Shown here: one piece after another, positions 43,601-53,600 of the stretch
How positions within the stretch are numbered: the stretch's first letter is position 1
Layout of the letters: each line of letters opens with the position of its first letter
Origin: Candidatus Altimarinota bacterium
GTDB lineage: Bacteria; Patescibacteriota; Gracilibacteria; JAUYGZ01
DNA: 64,000 bases
Assembly (NCBI GenBank): GCA_029233985.1
Contig: JARGOK010000001.1
Coordinates: forward strand, 960,026-1,024,025
Direction: 5' to 3'
Program-made: the position numbers and the translations under genes
Notes under the pieces: generated by a model
What the model saw: only the letters and a program-made list of their open reading frames with translations
Database searches by the model: none
What the model was told of the DNA's origin: nothing

Positions 43601-46600
43601 GCTTATGCCAGTTATCTTGGTGGGAGTGCTGGAGCAAGTGGAGAAGTGGTCACTGATATGGTTGTTGACTCTAGTCAGCGAATACATATCGTAGGGGGTA
43701 CGGATAGTGTGAGTTTTCCTCTTGTATCAGAAATCCAGACTTCTCAAGGAGGAGGAGATGGGTTCTTTGCCAGAGTGGCTGCAGATGGTCAGTCTTTAGA
43801 GTTCTCTACCTATATCGGTGGAGCTGCCGCAGATGAAGTGAAAGCTTTGGCTCTTGCTCCTGCTTCTAAGGTAGTCTTGGCTGGTGATACAGCATCTTTG
43901 GATTTCCCTCTTACGGCTGGTGTTCTCCAAAATTTTAATCGTGGAGATGATGATGGATTTGTGACGGTGGTAAATGCAGGCCTTACAGCATATGAAGCTT
44001 CTACATATATCGGTGGTTTTGATAACGATGCTATTGAGTCGGTCGTAGTAGATTCACAACGACAGTATGCAGTGGTGGGGACGACTGGATCTATTAGCTT
44101 TCCTTCTAAAACAAGTTTCTACGACAATTTTCCTTCTGACACAGATACTGAGCTTTTTGTGAGCCTTCTTACAGATGACTTATCAGGTTTGGTCTACTCG
44201 ACTTTCCAAGGGGGTGCAGATGCTGATCGTGCAACATCAGCTATTATTGATGATTTTGACAGAATTTATGTAGCGGGAAGCACTTCTTCAAATGATTATA
44301 GAACAGAGAGTCCTTTCCAAGCTGCTCGAAATGGTGCTTCTGATGGATTTTTCTTTTCTATTTCGCGGAGACTAGAGCCGGTGATTACAGGGGCTTCTGG
44401 AGATACAGAAATAACTATTAATGAATGGGAGCCTCTTGATGGAGTAAACAAAGCTGATGAAGGCGCATTAATTACTGATTATACCTTTGAGGTTTACGAA
44501 GATGCTGCTTTAACAGTTCCCTTTGCTTTTGCTGATGTTGTGAGTCCTACACCTGCAGATACCACTATTACAGGGCTGACTAATGGAGAAAATTATTTCG
44601 TGCGTATTCAAGCGGTGAGTTCTTTTGCGACCTCTCCCTATTCAAATGTCCTGGAGCTGACTCCTTCTGCTGGAGTCGTGGATTTGGAGTTAATTGTAAC
44701 TTCTACTGATTATGGAGGTGATAATGTGGCCTCTGGTATTACTGATACAATTATTGGTGGAGCTAATGATTTTACTCCTGGTTTTGCTAACAGTGGAGCG
44801 ACGAATTATTCTTTTGCAAAGAGTTATGACTTTACTGCAGGAAGTATTGCTGCTGTTGAGACAGATTTAGGAGCCCCTGTGCTCAAGATGCTTGCAGGTG
44901 GAGCTACTGTGTTGCCTCTGGGTGATGATGAGATTTCTGCTGATCAAAATTTCCCATTTCCAGTATTGGTTTATGGAGAAACACAAACGAAGTTTAGAGT
45001 ACTCAGTAATGGAGCAGTGGTAACGGGAGGTCCTGATGATATTATTGATACGAGTTCGTCGGGTTGTTGTAGTGGAAATAATCCAATAGAAAATGAAGGA
45101 GCAAGCTCTGGAGATGATTTCTTTTTGGCTATTTTCCAATCAGATCTTGATCCATCTTCGAATGGAACGATTAGCTATGGTCTGAATAATGCTGATCCTA
45201 CAGAGTTTGTCATCTTCTTCGATGATGTAGAAGGTTTTGGATTTGGATCTGGAGCGGGAGGATTTACTGGTCAGCTTGTATTTCGGCAAGCGAGTGTGCC
45301 GAGCTCTACACCTGGTCAGATTACAAGTGTAGTAGCAACTCCAAATGATGGGCAAATCACGCTAGATTTTTCTCTTCCTGTGGTTACCCCTGCTGTGTCA
45401 GATGTGATCGTAGAGGTGGATTCTGGGGAAGGTTTTGTAGTGGTCAATGATGGAGTGGCTTCCGTTTCTCAGATCGTCCTTACGGGGCTGACGAATGGAG
45501 TCCCACATGCTATACGATTGAAGGCCCAGAACTCAGTGGCAGATGGAGAGTACTCTGACATTGTGGTTTCTACGCCTCAAGCACCAGATGGAAAAGTAGA
45601 AATTCATGTGTTTTCTAATGAAGCCGTTGGGAATGATATGGTGACCGGAGTGGCTGATCACATAAATGGAGGAGGAAATGATATTAACTCTTTTGGTCCT
45701 ACAGTTTCGGAATATGCAGGACCGAATGCTGGAGGAGCGCAGGTAGCGAGAGGGTATTTCTTTTTCGATGGAAGTAATGCTGTCATAGAGGACACTGCTG
45801 TCGTCCCTACAAAAGATGTCATCCCTGGTGCTGTCAGTGCTGGTATAGGAGATGAGGAAATATCAGCAGATATAGTCTTGCCTTTCGACATCACGGTGTA
45901 TGGGACTACTTACAACACCATTGCTATTGGTGATAATGGTTTTGTATATGGGGCTGGTGCTAACGGCGTTTTAGATAGTTCTGATACGGCATTTAACTCT
46001 GATTCAATGGATGCTCAGGGTATTACTGATACCGATGATCATCTTTTCGCAGGTGTTTGGCATGATCTTGATCCTGATGCGAATGGGACGATTACTCACG
46101 GTGTGACTGGATCAGCACCTAACCGTGTGTATATTGTTGATTTTGATGATGTGGCGTCTTTTGGTGGTACAGATGGGAATAGTTTTCAGATTAAGTTTTT
46201 CGAAAGTGTTGGTACGCCAGAGAGTTTTACTGTTGGAGGAGTTGAAAATCCAACAGACCTTTTGGAACCTGCAGGTTTTCAAGCGACTTGTGATCCTGCA
46301 GCAGGCGCTGATCTCGAAAACTATCGTCTTCAAGTGGCCTCTGATGCTGGGTTTGCCAGTATTGTCTATGATAGTGGAGAGACCGCTATGGCTGCTTGTA
46401 CTCCAGGGACACTGAGTCCAGTCTTTACTGTTCCTGAGCTTGTTCCAGATAACACGACCTACCGATGGCGTATTAAATTTTGGACGGCTGCTGGTACTGA
46501 GGCTGCTGCGACCTTTAGTCCTGGTACAGATACTTTAAGTTTCTTTCCAGATGCGCAACCACCGGTGGGAACGGTTCAACTCGTGGGAGGAGCGACTGAT

Positions 46601-49051
46601 GTGACAGATCCATTGGTAGACTTGGAGCTCCAAGCTTTTGATGTGAATGGTCATGGTCTGACAGCCACTGGTGGAGTTGCTGGAGGGATCGCAGCGTATC
46701 GAGTTTCAAATGATAATATTACTTTTTCTCCTGAGGTCTTGATCCCGTTTCCTTATACGAATGGGAATACAATTACTATCAATGATTGGGATATTACGGA
46801 TCCTGCTTTTGGAGGGAATTCAAATGATGGTCAAAAGACTGTTTACATCAAGCTTCGTGATCGAGTAGGGAACTTGAGTAATTCAACGTGGACGCAAACC
46901 CTGGATGCTGATTTCAATGCTGGGATGGTCGTTGGTGGAGAAGTGACTGGTGATAGTGTGCAAATATCTGGATTAGGATTAGGAACGATCGGAGCTTGGA
47001 CTACTGCTGGAGCAGACCCTATGCCTGGGAGAAGAAGAGGTCCAGCTTCAGGAGTGATTAATGGGAAAATGTATGTTGCAGGAGGAGAAGATAACCTTGC
47101 TGACGAACAAGATTCACTTTTTATCTTCGATCCAGCAGCAGCAGCAGGTGCTCGCTGGACCACAGGGCCAACTATGCCTGCACCTCGAGCTTTTATTGAT
47201 GGAGTGGTTCACAATGATCTTTTTTATGTTTTCGGTGGTACTGATCTTGGTGGTGCTTCACAAGATGATGTATATGTTTTTGATCCAACTGCTAATGCAG
47301 GATTAGGTCAGTGGAGTACCCTTACTGCTTCAGGAGCTGATAGGAGCTTTTATGCGTCTGCCTTGATCGGAGACAATTGGTATATCTTTGGTGGGAATGA
47401 CGCTATTCGTACTGATACAACCTTGAGATACCATATTCCTACTGATACCTGGACGATTGCAGGACTTACTCCTATGCCTGTCACTAAAGATGGTCATACA
47501 GCTAATTCTGTAGGTGCACTTGCTTATGTCTTTGGTGGGAGTCGTACCTTTGGAGTACCTGATCTGAAAGAAGTGTTGATCTTTGATCCAGCTGGAAATG
47601 CTGGAGCAGGAAGTTGGATTTCTGGGACAGATAGTCCAAATGATCACTCATTTTCTTGCTCTGTTGTTCAAGGGAGTGAAATTGTGGTTATTTCAAATTC
47701 TCAGCTTGGAAATGAAACTTTGGTAGACAGTTATGATCCTGCTGGAAATGCTGGACTCGGTTCTTGGGATACCAGCTTTGTAGATCTTCCAAATGAACAA
47801 ACAGATTGTGCTGCAGAAATTGTTGATAATACTCTTGTGCTTGCTGGTGGTTTTGATGGTGCTAATAGATTGTCTTCTGTTTTATATGGGCCATCGAGCC
47901 TTGGGACGACTGCTACGGTTACTTCAAGTGTTTTCGATGCTCATAGCTCTACAGAATTTCAAGATATCCAATGGACGAAGACGACTCCTGTTGGTACTTC
48001 GTTACTGATGTCTTATAGAGCCTGTAATGTAGCGGATTGTTCTGATGGAGTCTTCGCTCCTACAGCTGGGACCGATGCTTTGAGTGTGATTAATTTTAGT
48101 CTGACGCCTTTCCGGTATTTTCAATGGCAGGCAACCTTGAATGGGAATGGTTTGGTTACGCCAAGTCTTGGTAGTGTTGCTGTCGAATATAATGGAGCTA
48201 TCCCTGTTGTCTTTGGATTTGCTGCAGGTGGTGGTGGAGGCGGTGGAGGACGGTGGCTTTTTGATCCTCCTGCAGATGATCCAACTGATGATCCTGTCCC
48301 GATTCCTCCGGCTCCAGACACTCCTCCTAATGACGATGGTGATGTTCCTGAGCCTCCAAGTGGAGGTGGATCTGATACACCAGTTCCTCCTTCGGGACCT
48401 GAATTTGTGCCTCCAGATGAAGGTCAGCCACCATCAACTCCACCCCTTCCTCCATTTGATTTTGATGTTTTTTCTCCAGAAGGATATCGGCCAAGTGCTG
48501 ATACACAGCGTGCTCAAGACCTGCTTTTCAAAGCCGCATGTATCAATACTATTCGCCGTAAAGTATCTGAAGCTCGTGATTTTTTGAATGATTATCAGGA
48601 GAAAAAAATAAAGCGCTACACTCTCCCAGTTGTCTTAAAAAGGTATTTGCAAGAACTCAATAGAAAAAAAATATATAAGCCAACACTGATCGATGTCTTT
48701 GCTTCTTTAGCTCCTGAACAGCTTCAGCCAAATTTTGAAGAGGTGCTACAGGTTCTTCGAAAAGCAGACGAACAGTTTTATGATTTGGCAGAATTGTCAA
48801 AAGTTATTGTGCTCTCGACGACAATTTGTGAGTCTGATGCTTTGCAAAGAGATGGTGTTCGAGCTGCTCAAAACCTTGATTCTGAATTTGAACCTGAGTG
48901 GTACCGTGGATACTTGGACTTGATGTCAGGACCTATAGTTCAGCACTTTGGTCAAGGTTTGCAGCCTTGGCATCCTATTATAGATTTTGATTTGATTGAT
49001 ATTTTAGATGCTTATATGACGTATATTGAAGATGAACTCTTGGATTCTTAA
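40622..49051 (+). CDS. Giant secreted SBBP/kelch repeat protein
   Basis: 2809 residues. Signal peptide/anchor about 10-30; a very acidic Glu/Asp-rich region (40-300) with tandem EEPVVLDxV units; a middle region (400-545); the beta domain that usually precedes SBBP repeats (about 596-795: NMGQVDDAIRF, NYFMGDDPDQWKTN); SBBP beta-propeller repeats (about 800-1240: YLGG, DMVVDSSQRIHIVGGT); FN3 modules; two copies, about 300 residues apart (from 1353 and 1657), of an ISADQ/PFPxxVYGxT domain; kelch-like repeats (about 2124-2430, GKMYVAGGEDN, LFYVFGGTD); a Gly8 and Pro/Asp-rich linker (2535-2620); a helical C-terminal domain with two cysteines. Inferred role: cell-surface adhesion or matrix protein; no enzyme motif seen. 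Confidence 0.85.
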   Translation: MSKKYLKGILRIRFLLVFSIFLFSALYLKVHSNDFIAAQLVDDPIAVVDVVLPEEPVVLDVVEEPVVLDLVEEPLPDLPQEETPVPVEPLLEDISEVTDEQETPLEEQSDLVEENNAVEHLEIFEPEIDETDDPVENMDLEDAELLDEDTVEIGEDVLPSSNQTDSEHIDDENFFESDLEEIIAGEDLVEQLDGDEDEDLEDELSDIDTEYEEVLEVSVDDEAIETQTISKPRRQQSVLLDESSVESFEGGEKPEEGIAEWLQHFPEITDEIIDDFMVQDIESVSIVETEKELIQSKVSQSELQVENRILEEKDLDTQKWISPEHNEGLKKKENAESNGAETQQFADLNSDEVKLYKENIQQQKIIAVADKDDVQADTKVVLDKALEKIHYEAAGVTLSLSPKTGNYKAEVSDGLIQYLDEDDPNQLLVYHFLDEVMGPDGVMRSAQKEWVVLLESPLDDTWIYEWNLDQFELYDVEKNAETDVFSITPKGYDSSYSFLIPRTFYIDANGEKHFDIDLEYDEGVFRIVLNNTKSLEYPLAIDPTIFLPIGAADLPGDMPEPTDDDQMDEEVEVLEEAEADIPLDPLKRFARLPLGFEINMGQVDDAIRFMSSASQYHLSFYDDEVHYDLYDEERQVWDTYRQSFVGARSVSPTAENILPGKSNYFMGDDPDQWKTNIDQFTTLRYEDLYSGVDLTYMGTKGALKYQFEVDPRTDYRQIELEYSLQDEEGGSVPVSLALDDEGRLIVSHADGFLIEEAPYVYQIDGENISAKRAQFELRGGGRFGFQIEKVQSGLPLIIDPLLNYSSYLGGAGIGESVDVFHVDDFGALYMASQQDIGQNPTPVTGAGSSFTIIKMNPSASAVLMSITVSGTSSPDVFGDAVVDADGNIIVVGTALSNDFPVINELQGARSGTQDMFISKIAAAGDSLLFSTYYGGTDVEQADTVAIDSLNNIYVAGIVESSDFPTSTPFQAALAGAAGTDAFFMKVNASDNSLAYASYLGGSAGASGEVVTDMVVDSSQRIHIVGGTDSVSFPLVSEIQTSQGGGDGFFARVAADGQSLEFSTYIGGAAADEVKALALAPASKVVLAGDTASLDFPLTAGVLQNFNRGDDDGFVTVVNAGLTAYEASTYIGGFDNDAIESVVVDSQRQYAVVGTTGSISFPSKTSFYDNFPSDTDTELFVSLLTDDLSGLVYSTFQGGADADRATSAIIDDFDRIYVAGSTSSNDYRTESPFQAARNGASDGFFFSISRRLEPVITGASGDTEITINEWEPLDGVNKADEGALITDYTFEVYEDAALTVPFAFADVVSPTPADTTITGLTNGENYFVRIQAVSSFATSPYSNVLELTPSAGVVDLELIVTSTDYGGDNVASGITDTIIGGANDFTPGFANSGATNYSFAKSYDFTAGSIAAVETDLGAPVLKMLAGGATVLPLGDDEISADQNFPFPVLVYGETQTKFRVLSNGAVVTGGPDDIIDTSSSGCCSGNNPIENEGASSGDDFFLAIFQSDLDPSSNGTISYGLNNADPTEFVIFFDDVEGFGFGSGAGGFTGQLVFRQASVPSSTPGQITSVVATPNDGQITLDFSLPVVTPAVSDVIVEVDSGEGFVVVNDGVASVSQIVLTGLTNGVPHAIRLKAQNSVADGEYSDIVVSTPQAPDGKVEIHVFSNEAVGNDMVTGVADHINGGGNDINSFGPTVSEYAGPNAGGAQVARGYFFFDGSNAVIEDTAVVPTKDVIPGAVSAGIGDEEISADIVLPFDITVYGTTYNTIAIGDNGFVYGAGANGVLDSSDTAFNSDSMDAQGITDTDDHLFAGVWHDLDPDANGTITHGVTGSAPNRVYIVDFDDVASFGGTDGNSFQIKFFESVGTPESFTVGGVENPTDLLEPAGFQATCDPAAGADLENYRLQVASDAGFASIVYDSGETAMAACTPGTLSPVFTVPELVPDNTTYRWRIKFWTAAGTEAAATFSPGTDTLSFFPDAQPPVGTVQLVGGATDVTDPLVDLELQAFDVNGHGLTATGGVAGGIAAYRVSNDNITFSPEVLIPFPYTNGNTITINDWDITDPAFGGNSNDGQKTVYIKLRDRVGNLSNSTWTQTLDADFNAGMVVGGEVTGDSVQISGLGLGTIGAWTTAGADPMPGRRRGPASGVINGKMYVAGGEDNLADEQDSLFIFDPAAAAGARWTTGPTMPAPRAFIDGVVHNDLFYVFGGTDLGGASQDDVYVFDPTANAGLGQWSTLTASGADRSFYASALIGDNWYIFGGNDAIRTDTTLRYHIPTDTWTIAGLTPMPVTKDGHTANSVGALAYVFGGSRTFGVPDLKEVLIFDPAGNAGAGSWISGTDSPNDHSFSCSVVQGSEIVVISNSQLGNETLVDSYDPAGNAGLGSWDTSFVDLPNEQTDCAAEIVDNTLVLAGGFDGANRLSSVLYGPSSLGTTATVTSSVFDAHSSTEFQDIQWTKTTPVGTSLLMSYRACNVADCSDGVFAPTAGTDALSVINFSLTPFRYFQWQATLNGNGLVTPSLGSVAVEYNGAIPVVFGFAAGGGGGGGGRWLFDPPADDPTDDPVPIPPAPDTPPNDDGDVPEPPSGGGSDTPVPPSGPEFVPPDEGQPPSTPPLPPFDFDVFSPEGYRPSADTQRAQDLLFKAACINTIRRKVSEARDFLNDYQEKKIKRYTLPVVLKRYLQELNRKKIYKPTLIDVFASLAPEQLQPNFEEVLQVLRKADEQFYDLAELSKVIVLSTTICESDALQRDGVRAAQNLDSEFEPEWYRGYLDLMSGPIVQHFGQGLQPWHPIIDFDLIDILDAYMTYIEDELLDS
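40781..40834 (+). repeat. 27-nt tandem repeat in acidic region
   Basis: Two adjacent 27-base units begin GAAGARCCAGTTGTTCTTGA and encode EEPVVLDVV and EEPVVLDLV, with a partial third unit after them. Confidence 0.8.
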
Positions 49052-49086
49052 TCTTTGTAGGGTGTTTAACCTCTTTTGTTGTGAGC

Positions 49087-49107
49087 CTGACAACATCTTT
49101 TTGTCAG
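49087..49107 (+). terminator. Weak terminator-like hairpin after the giant gene
   Basis: CTGACAA (49087-49093) and TTGTCAG (49101-49107) form a 7-bp stem with a 7 nt loop. Only ATTTA follows, so termination is uncertain. Confidence 0.35.
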
Positions 49108-49170
49108 ATTTATTGTGGTCGAGTTGGATATATGGGTAGAATGAAGTAACTATTATCTTACTTCTTTTAC

Positions 49171-50328
49171 ATGCCTGCTACTACAATAGGGACAATTACA
49201 GAAATCAAAAATAACGAAAACCGTGTTGGATTGACTCCTGAGGGTGTACGACAACTAGTCGCTGATGGACACAAAGTATTGGTTCAGAGACATGCTGGAA
49301 AAGGAGCTGGTTTTCATGACCATGACTACACTGATGCAGGTGCTGAAATTATGTTGGATCCAGAATCTATCTGCAAAGCAGTAGATATTTTGGTGAAGGT
49401 GAAAGAACCTGTCCCTGCAGAGTATCATTTGTTGGAATTGCTTGCGAATAAAACATTGTATACCTATCTTCATCTTTCTGGGGTTCCTAAATCACTGACG
49501 GAATCTCTTTTGAAGAATAATATTACTGGGATCGCTTATGAAACAGTGACTGGCCAAGCAGGTGATCTGCCACTCCTCACACCAATGAGTGAGATTGCTG
49601 GTGTTTTGGCAGTTCAATATGCAGCTGAATATCTGCAAAAAAAATATCATGGTCGTGGAAAAACACTTGGTGAGATTTCTGGAGTTGAGCGGAGTCATGT
49701 GGTGGTGATAGGCGGAGGGATTGTTGGTAAAAAATCTGCTATGACGGCAGCTGGAATGGGGTGTCGGGTGACGATCTTTGATATTAATCAGAGTATTCTT
49801 GATTCGTTGGAAAAAGAGATGAGTGCTTACTTAGGTGCTTATCTGATGAGTCATGTGGATTTGAAAATTTCTACTGAAAATGTCTTAAATGAGGCTCTGG
49901 CTGATGCAGATGTTTTGGTTGGTGCTGTTCTTATTCCTGGGAAAAAAGCTCCGAGAGTGGTGAATATGGAACAAATACATCTCATGAAAGATGGAGCAGT
50001 GGTTGTGGATGTATCAATTGACCAGGGAGGCTGTATCGAAGGTGCACGAGCGACAACTCATAGTGAGCCAATTTATGATGTAGATGGGAAGATCTTCTGT
50101 TGTGTGGCGAATATGCCAGGACAGGTGGCTCATCAGTCCACGCAGGCGCTTACGAATGCTACACTGCCATACCTCCGAAAACTGGCGAATGAAACATCTC
50201 ATTTGTCTTCATTGAAGGATGACCCTGGATTTGCTCGAGGACTGAATACCTATAAGGGAAAAATCACTTTCGAAGCTGTGGCGAAGGACTTGGATTTGGA
50301 AGAAATGTTTGAAGAGATGATGTTTTAG
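49171..50328 (+). CDS. ald: Alanine dehydrogenase
   Basis: NAD-dependent enzyme converting L-alanine to pyruvate and ammonium and back. 385 residues, slightly over the usual 370. The N-terminal substrate domain has GTITEIKNNENRVGLTPEGV and the lysine motif VKVKEP; the Rossmann domain shows VVVIGGGIVGKKSAMTAAGMGCRVTIFD; the late motif VVVDVSIDQGGCIE is followed by CVANMPGQVAHQST, typical of Ald (MPGAVPRTST in other bacteria). In a cell of this type it may link alanine, ammonia and NADH balance. A clear terminator hairpin follows. Confidence 0.94.
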   Translation: MPATTIGTITEIKNNENRVGLTPEGVRQLVADGHKVLVQRHAGKGAGFHDHDYTDAGAEIMLDPESICKAVDILVKVKEPVPAEYHLLELLANKTLYTYLHLSGVPKSLTESLLKNNITGIAYETVTGQAGDLPLLTPMSEIAGVLAVQYAAEYLQKKYHGRGKTLGEISGVERSHVVVIGGGIVGKKSAMTAAGMGCRVTIFDINQSILDSLEKEMSAYLGAYLMSHVDLKISTENVLNEALADADVLVGAVLIPGKKAPRVVNMEQIHLMKDGAVVVDVSIDQGGCIEGARATTHSEPIYDVDGKIFCCVANMPGQVAHQSTQALTNATLPYLRKLANETSHLSSLKDDPGFARGLNTYKGKITFEAVAKDLDLEEMFEEMMF

Positions 50329-50401
50329 GATGTATGAGGCTTTTTCTCTCGAAGAAATGATGTTTTGCGTCTGAGTGTTTCGTTTTTGATCATTGTGTGT
50401 G

Positions 50402-50438
50402 AATACAAAATAGCAGTTTTTAGCTGCTTTTTTGTATT
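50402..50438. terminator. Rho-independent terminator after ald
   Basis: AATACAAAATAGCAG (50402-50416) pairs with CTGCTTTTTTGTATT (50424-50438) with one irregularity, giving a long stem whose 3' half includes the T-tract. Confidence 0.8.
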
Positions 50439-50507
50439 GCTTAGATGTTTTATCTGCTTGTTGATGTGAATCTGCTTCTTTGATTTGTATTATTATGTGC
50501 TAAAATA

Positions 50508-50516
50508 TGGTATAAT
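50508..50516 (+). promoter_or_regulatory. Extended -10 promoter (TGG TATAAT)
   Basis: TATAAT at 50511-50516 preceded by TGG. It starts the candidate small RNA/leader at about 50522 and, by read-through, the ATPase gene at 50676. Confidence 0.55.
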
Positions 50517-50521
50517 TGTAT

Positions 50522-50632
50522 GAAGACCTGAGTTTTTCTCTCATTTTCAGAAGGTGAAGCCCAAGGGTTTTGCTGGGAATGGTTGGAAGACAGACCAGGA
50601 CTCCGCACTTTTGCGGGGTACTCCGTTTTTTG
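50522..50632 (+). ncRNA. Candidate small RNA or structured leader
   Basis: An unusually GC-rich 110 nt segment in the 347 bp gap between ald and the ATPase gene. It starts just after an extended -10 and ends in a hairpin GGACTCCGCA-CTTT-TGCGG-ggtac-TCC followed by six Ts (50627-50632), a terminator-like end. An inner complementarity GAAGCCC/GGG-TTTTGC is also present. It shares the 11-mer GACTCCGCACT with the hairpin at 9859. It matches no RNA family I recognise (not 4.5S, 6S, tmRNA or RNase P), and could equally be a 5' leader of the ATPase mRNA. Confidence 0.35.
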
Positions 50633-50675
50633 TTCTCCTGAGGAATGAAAGGCTTGTAGGAGCTAATATCTATTT

Positions 50676-53600
50676 ATGACTTTTTGGCAGACCATGTTGG
50701 CTGCAGTTGGGGCATTTATTGCTCTGATTGTGCTCTGGAAACTGATCAGGTGGGCTCTCGAGATGTGGATGACGCATCAGAGAAAAGCCTGGTATGCACG
50801 ACAGAAATACGTTCTTCTTCGACTGCAAGTACCAAAGGGAGATGAAAAATCACCTTCAAAAGGGCCTATTGTTATGGAGCAGATTTTTAATACGCTTCAT
50901 GGTATTTATACTAAACGAGGTTTTTTTGAGACGATTATTAATGGAGCATCACAGGCGAAGTTGTCTTTTGAAGTAGCTCATATCGATGGGCAAATCTTTT
51001 TTTATGTTCATACGCCACTTAAATACCAAAAATTGATTGAGGGGCAGTTGTATGCCCAATATCCGGAGGTGGAGATTGTTGAGGTGCCGGATTTTATCCG
51101 TTCCGCAATTGAAATTTCGTCACTTTATGATGAAAAATCTAAAGCTCAAAATCCAAAATCCAAAAATTTTGACATAGCATTGTATGAAGGTGCTCAAGAA
51201 TTCTCACGATTTGAAAAGATGATGAATGGAAAGGTTTGTGTGGCGGAAATGAAGCAGGTGGAATGTTTTTTGTGGCCGTTAAAGACCTATGATTTTTTTG
51301 TAGATAAGGAAGATAAGACACAGATTGATACGCTCTCTGCATTGACCTCGGCGATGAGTAAATTGAATGCAGATGAAGACCAGGCCTGGTTTCAGATGGT
51401 GATTACTCCAGAAGGAAGACAATGGCAAAAATATGGTTCTCAAGCTTTTAGTATCTTGAAAGAAGGGTACTTTAATCGATGGGGGTGGTCTGTATTGGGG
51501 TTTGTGAATTGGTATTCCTTTGCTTCTTTTTGGACTCACTGGCTGGTCAAACGTCCTGTTACTTTTTTTATGAGAATTGTATGGACTGTGCTGGGATTGA
51601 AGAATCCACTGGAAGATACTGGGAGTGTTGTGGAAAAACAGGAAGTGGGTTTTTCGAAATGGGAAGTGCCAAAAAGAAAGCTTTCTAAGATTGGTTTTCA
51701 GACCTCGATTCGTCTGGGGTATATGAGTCGTTCGGGTGATATTCCATCTGCAAAAATTAAAATTGAAGAGATGGCATCGAGTTTTAATCAGTTTTCTTTT
51801 CCTGAAGTGAGTGGCTTAGGAATAGCATCACTTGGGTTTTCACATCTTTCGGGAGGGCGAGAATTATTTGAACGGATTCGAGATCGATCTGCTGAAAAGT
51901 CTGTTGTGCTGAGTGTGGATGAATTGGCTACTTTGTATCATCTGCCAATGTGGAGCTTGGATACTCCAAATGTAGCTTGGGTTCGATCGAAACGTTTGGA
52001 GCCACCTGCAGAATTGCCAATGCCTCGAGACTTTGAAGATTTGACAGTGTTGGGGAAGACGAATTTCCGAGGTGCTTCGAAATTGTTTGGGATCAAGTCT
52101 CTTGATCGACGTCGACATATGTATATTATTGGGAAAACAGGGATGGGGAAGTCGACCGTGCTCGAGAATATGCTCTTTGATGATATTCAAAAAGGACGTG
52201 GAGTAGCCGTGATAGATCCACATGGAGAACTAGCGGATAAAGTGACTGCGATGGTTCCGAAAGAACGGATTAATGATGTGATTGTGTTTGATCCTTCGGA
52301 TATAGAACACCCGGTTTCTTTTAATATGTTGGAGGTAAAAAACCCCGAGCATCGGTCATTGGTTGCTTCGGGATTGGTGGGGGTCTTTAAAAAAATGTAT
52401 GCGGAGAGTTGGGGGCCGCGGTTGGAGTATATTTTGAGGAATTGTATTATGGCCCTGACGGAATTTGATGGAGCAACTCTTTTGGGTATCCCACGAATGC
52501 TGGTGGATCCAATATATCGTGAAAAAGTTGTGAATAATGTAAAAGACCCCGTGGTGAAAGCTTTTTGGACCGAAGAATTTGCTAATATGTCTGATAAACT
52601 TCGAACTGAAGCTATTTCTCCAATTCAAAATAAGGTTGGACAGTTTTTGTCTTCACCTATAATCCGAAATATTCTGGGTCAAGTGAAGAGCTCTATTGAT
52701 ATTCGGCATGCGATGGATACTGGGAAGATCTTTATTGTGAATCTTTCGAAAGGGAAGATTGGAGAAGATAATTCGTCACTTTTAGGGGCGATGTTGATTA
52801 CAAAATTTCAACTGGATGCGATGAGTCGCGCTGATATGGATGCCGAAAAACGAAAGGACTTCTATTTGTATGTGGATGAATTCCAAAACTTTGCGACAGA
52901 TTCTTTTGCGACTATTCTTTCTGAGGCTCGGAAATATAAGCTCAATTTGGTGATGGCCAATCAGTATGTTCAGCAGATGGAAGAAGATGTCATGTATGCA
53001 GTATTTGGGAATGTGGGGACCTTGATTACCTTTCAAGTGGGGTTTGATGATGCAGAATATTTCTCCAAGCAGTTTGGTGAGGTGGTATTGCCAGCAGATA
53101 TTATTTCACTGCCAAAGTATACGACCTATACTCGTCTTTTGATCGATAATATGCCATCAAAGGTGTTTTCAGCTGCAATGAGCCCTCCTGTGGATGTGGA
53201 TATGAATTCTACGGTAAGACGCCAGGTATTGGATTCTTCTCGAGAACGATATGGTGCGGATAAACAATTGGTCGAAGAAAATATTCAAAAATGGAGTGGG
53301 CAATTGGTCGCACCGGAGATGAAAAAAGCACTTCAGGCAAAGGGAGGCACCAATGTTCGTTGGCGATATGATAGGAATAGGTCGGAGTTTGAAGATCTCT
53401 TGAAAAGTGCTGGAAAAAAATTTGAACGTCTGGAAAGAGATCAGTTTGAAAAATTTGGTGTGACGAGTGCGGTCAATGAGTATGTGTATCATATTCCAGA
53501 AGAACGAATAATATTTTATTCTCGTGTTGATACTCAGGGGAATATTTTTAATAAAAAAGATAACAAGATCTCAGCTATGAGATACAAAGAAGGGGATTAT

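Noticed and set aside
50522..50632. Known riboswitch or 4.5S/6S RNA
   Set aside because: None of the conserved cores I know (for example the SRP GGAAGG tetraloop region or fluoride and c-di-GMP cores) is present.
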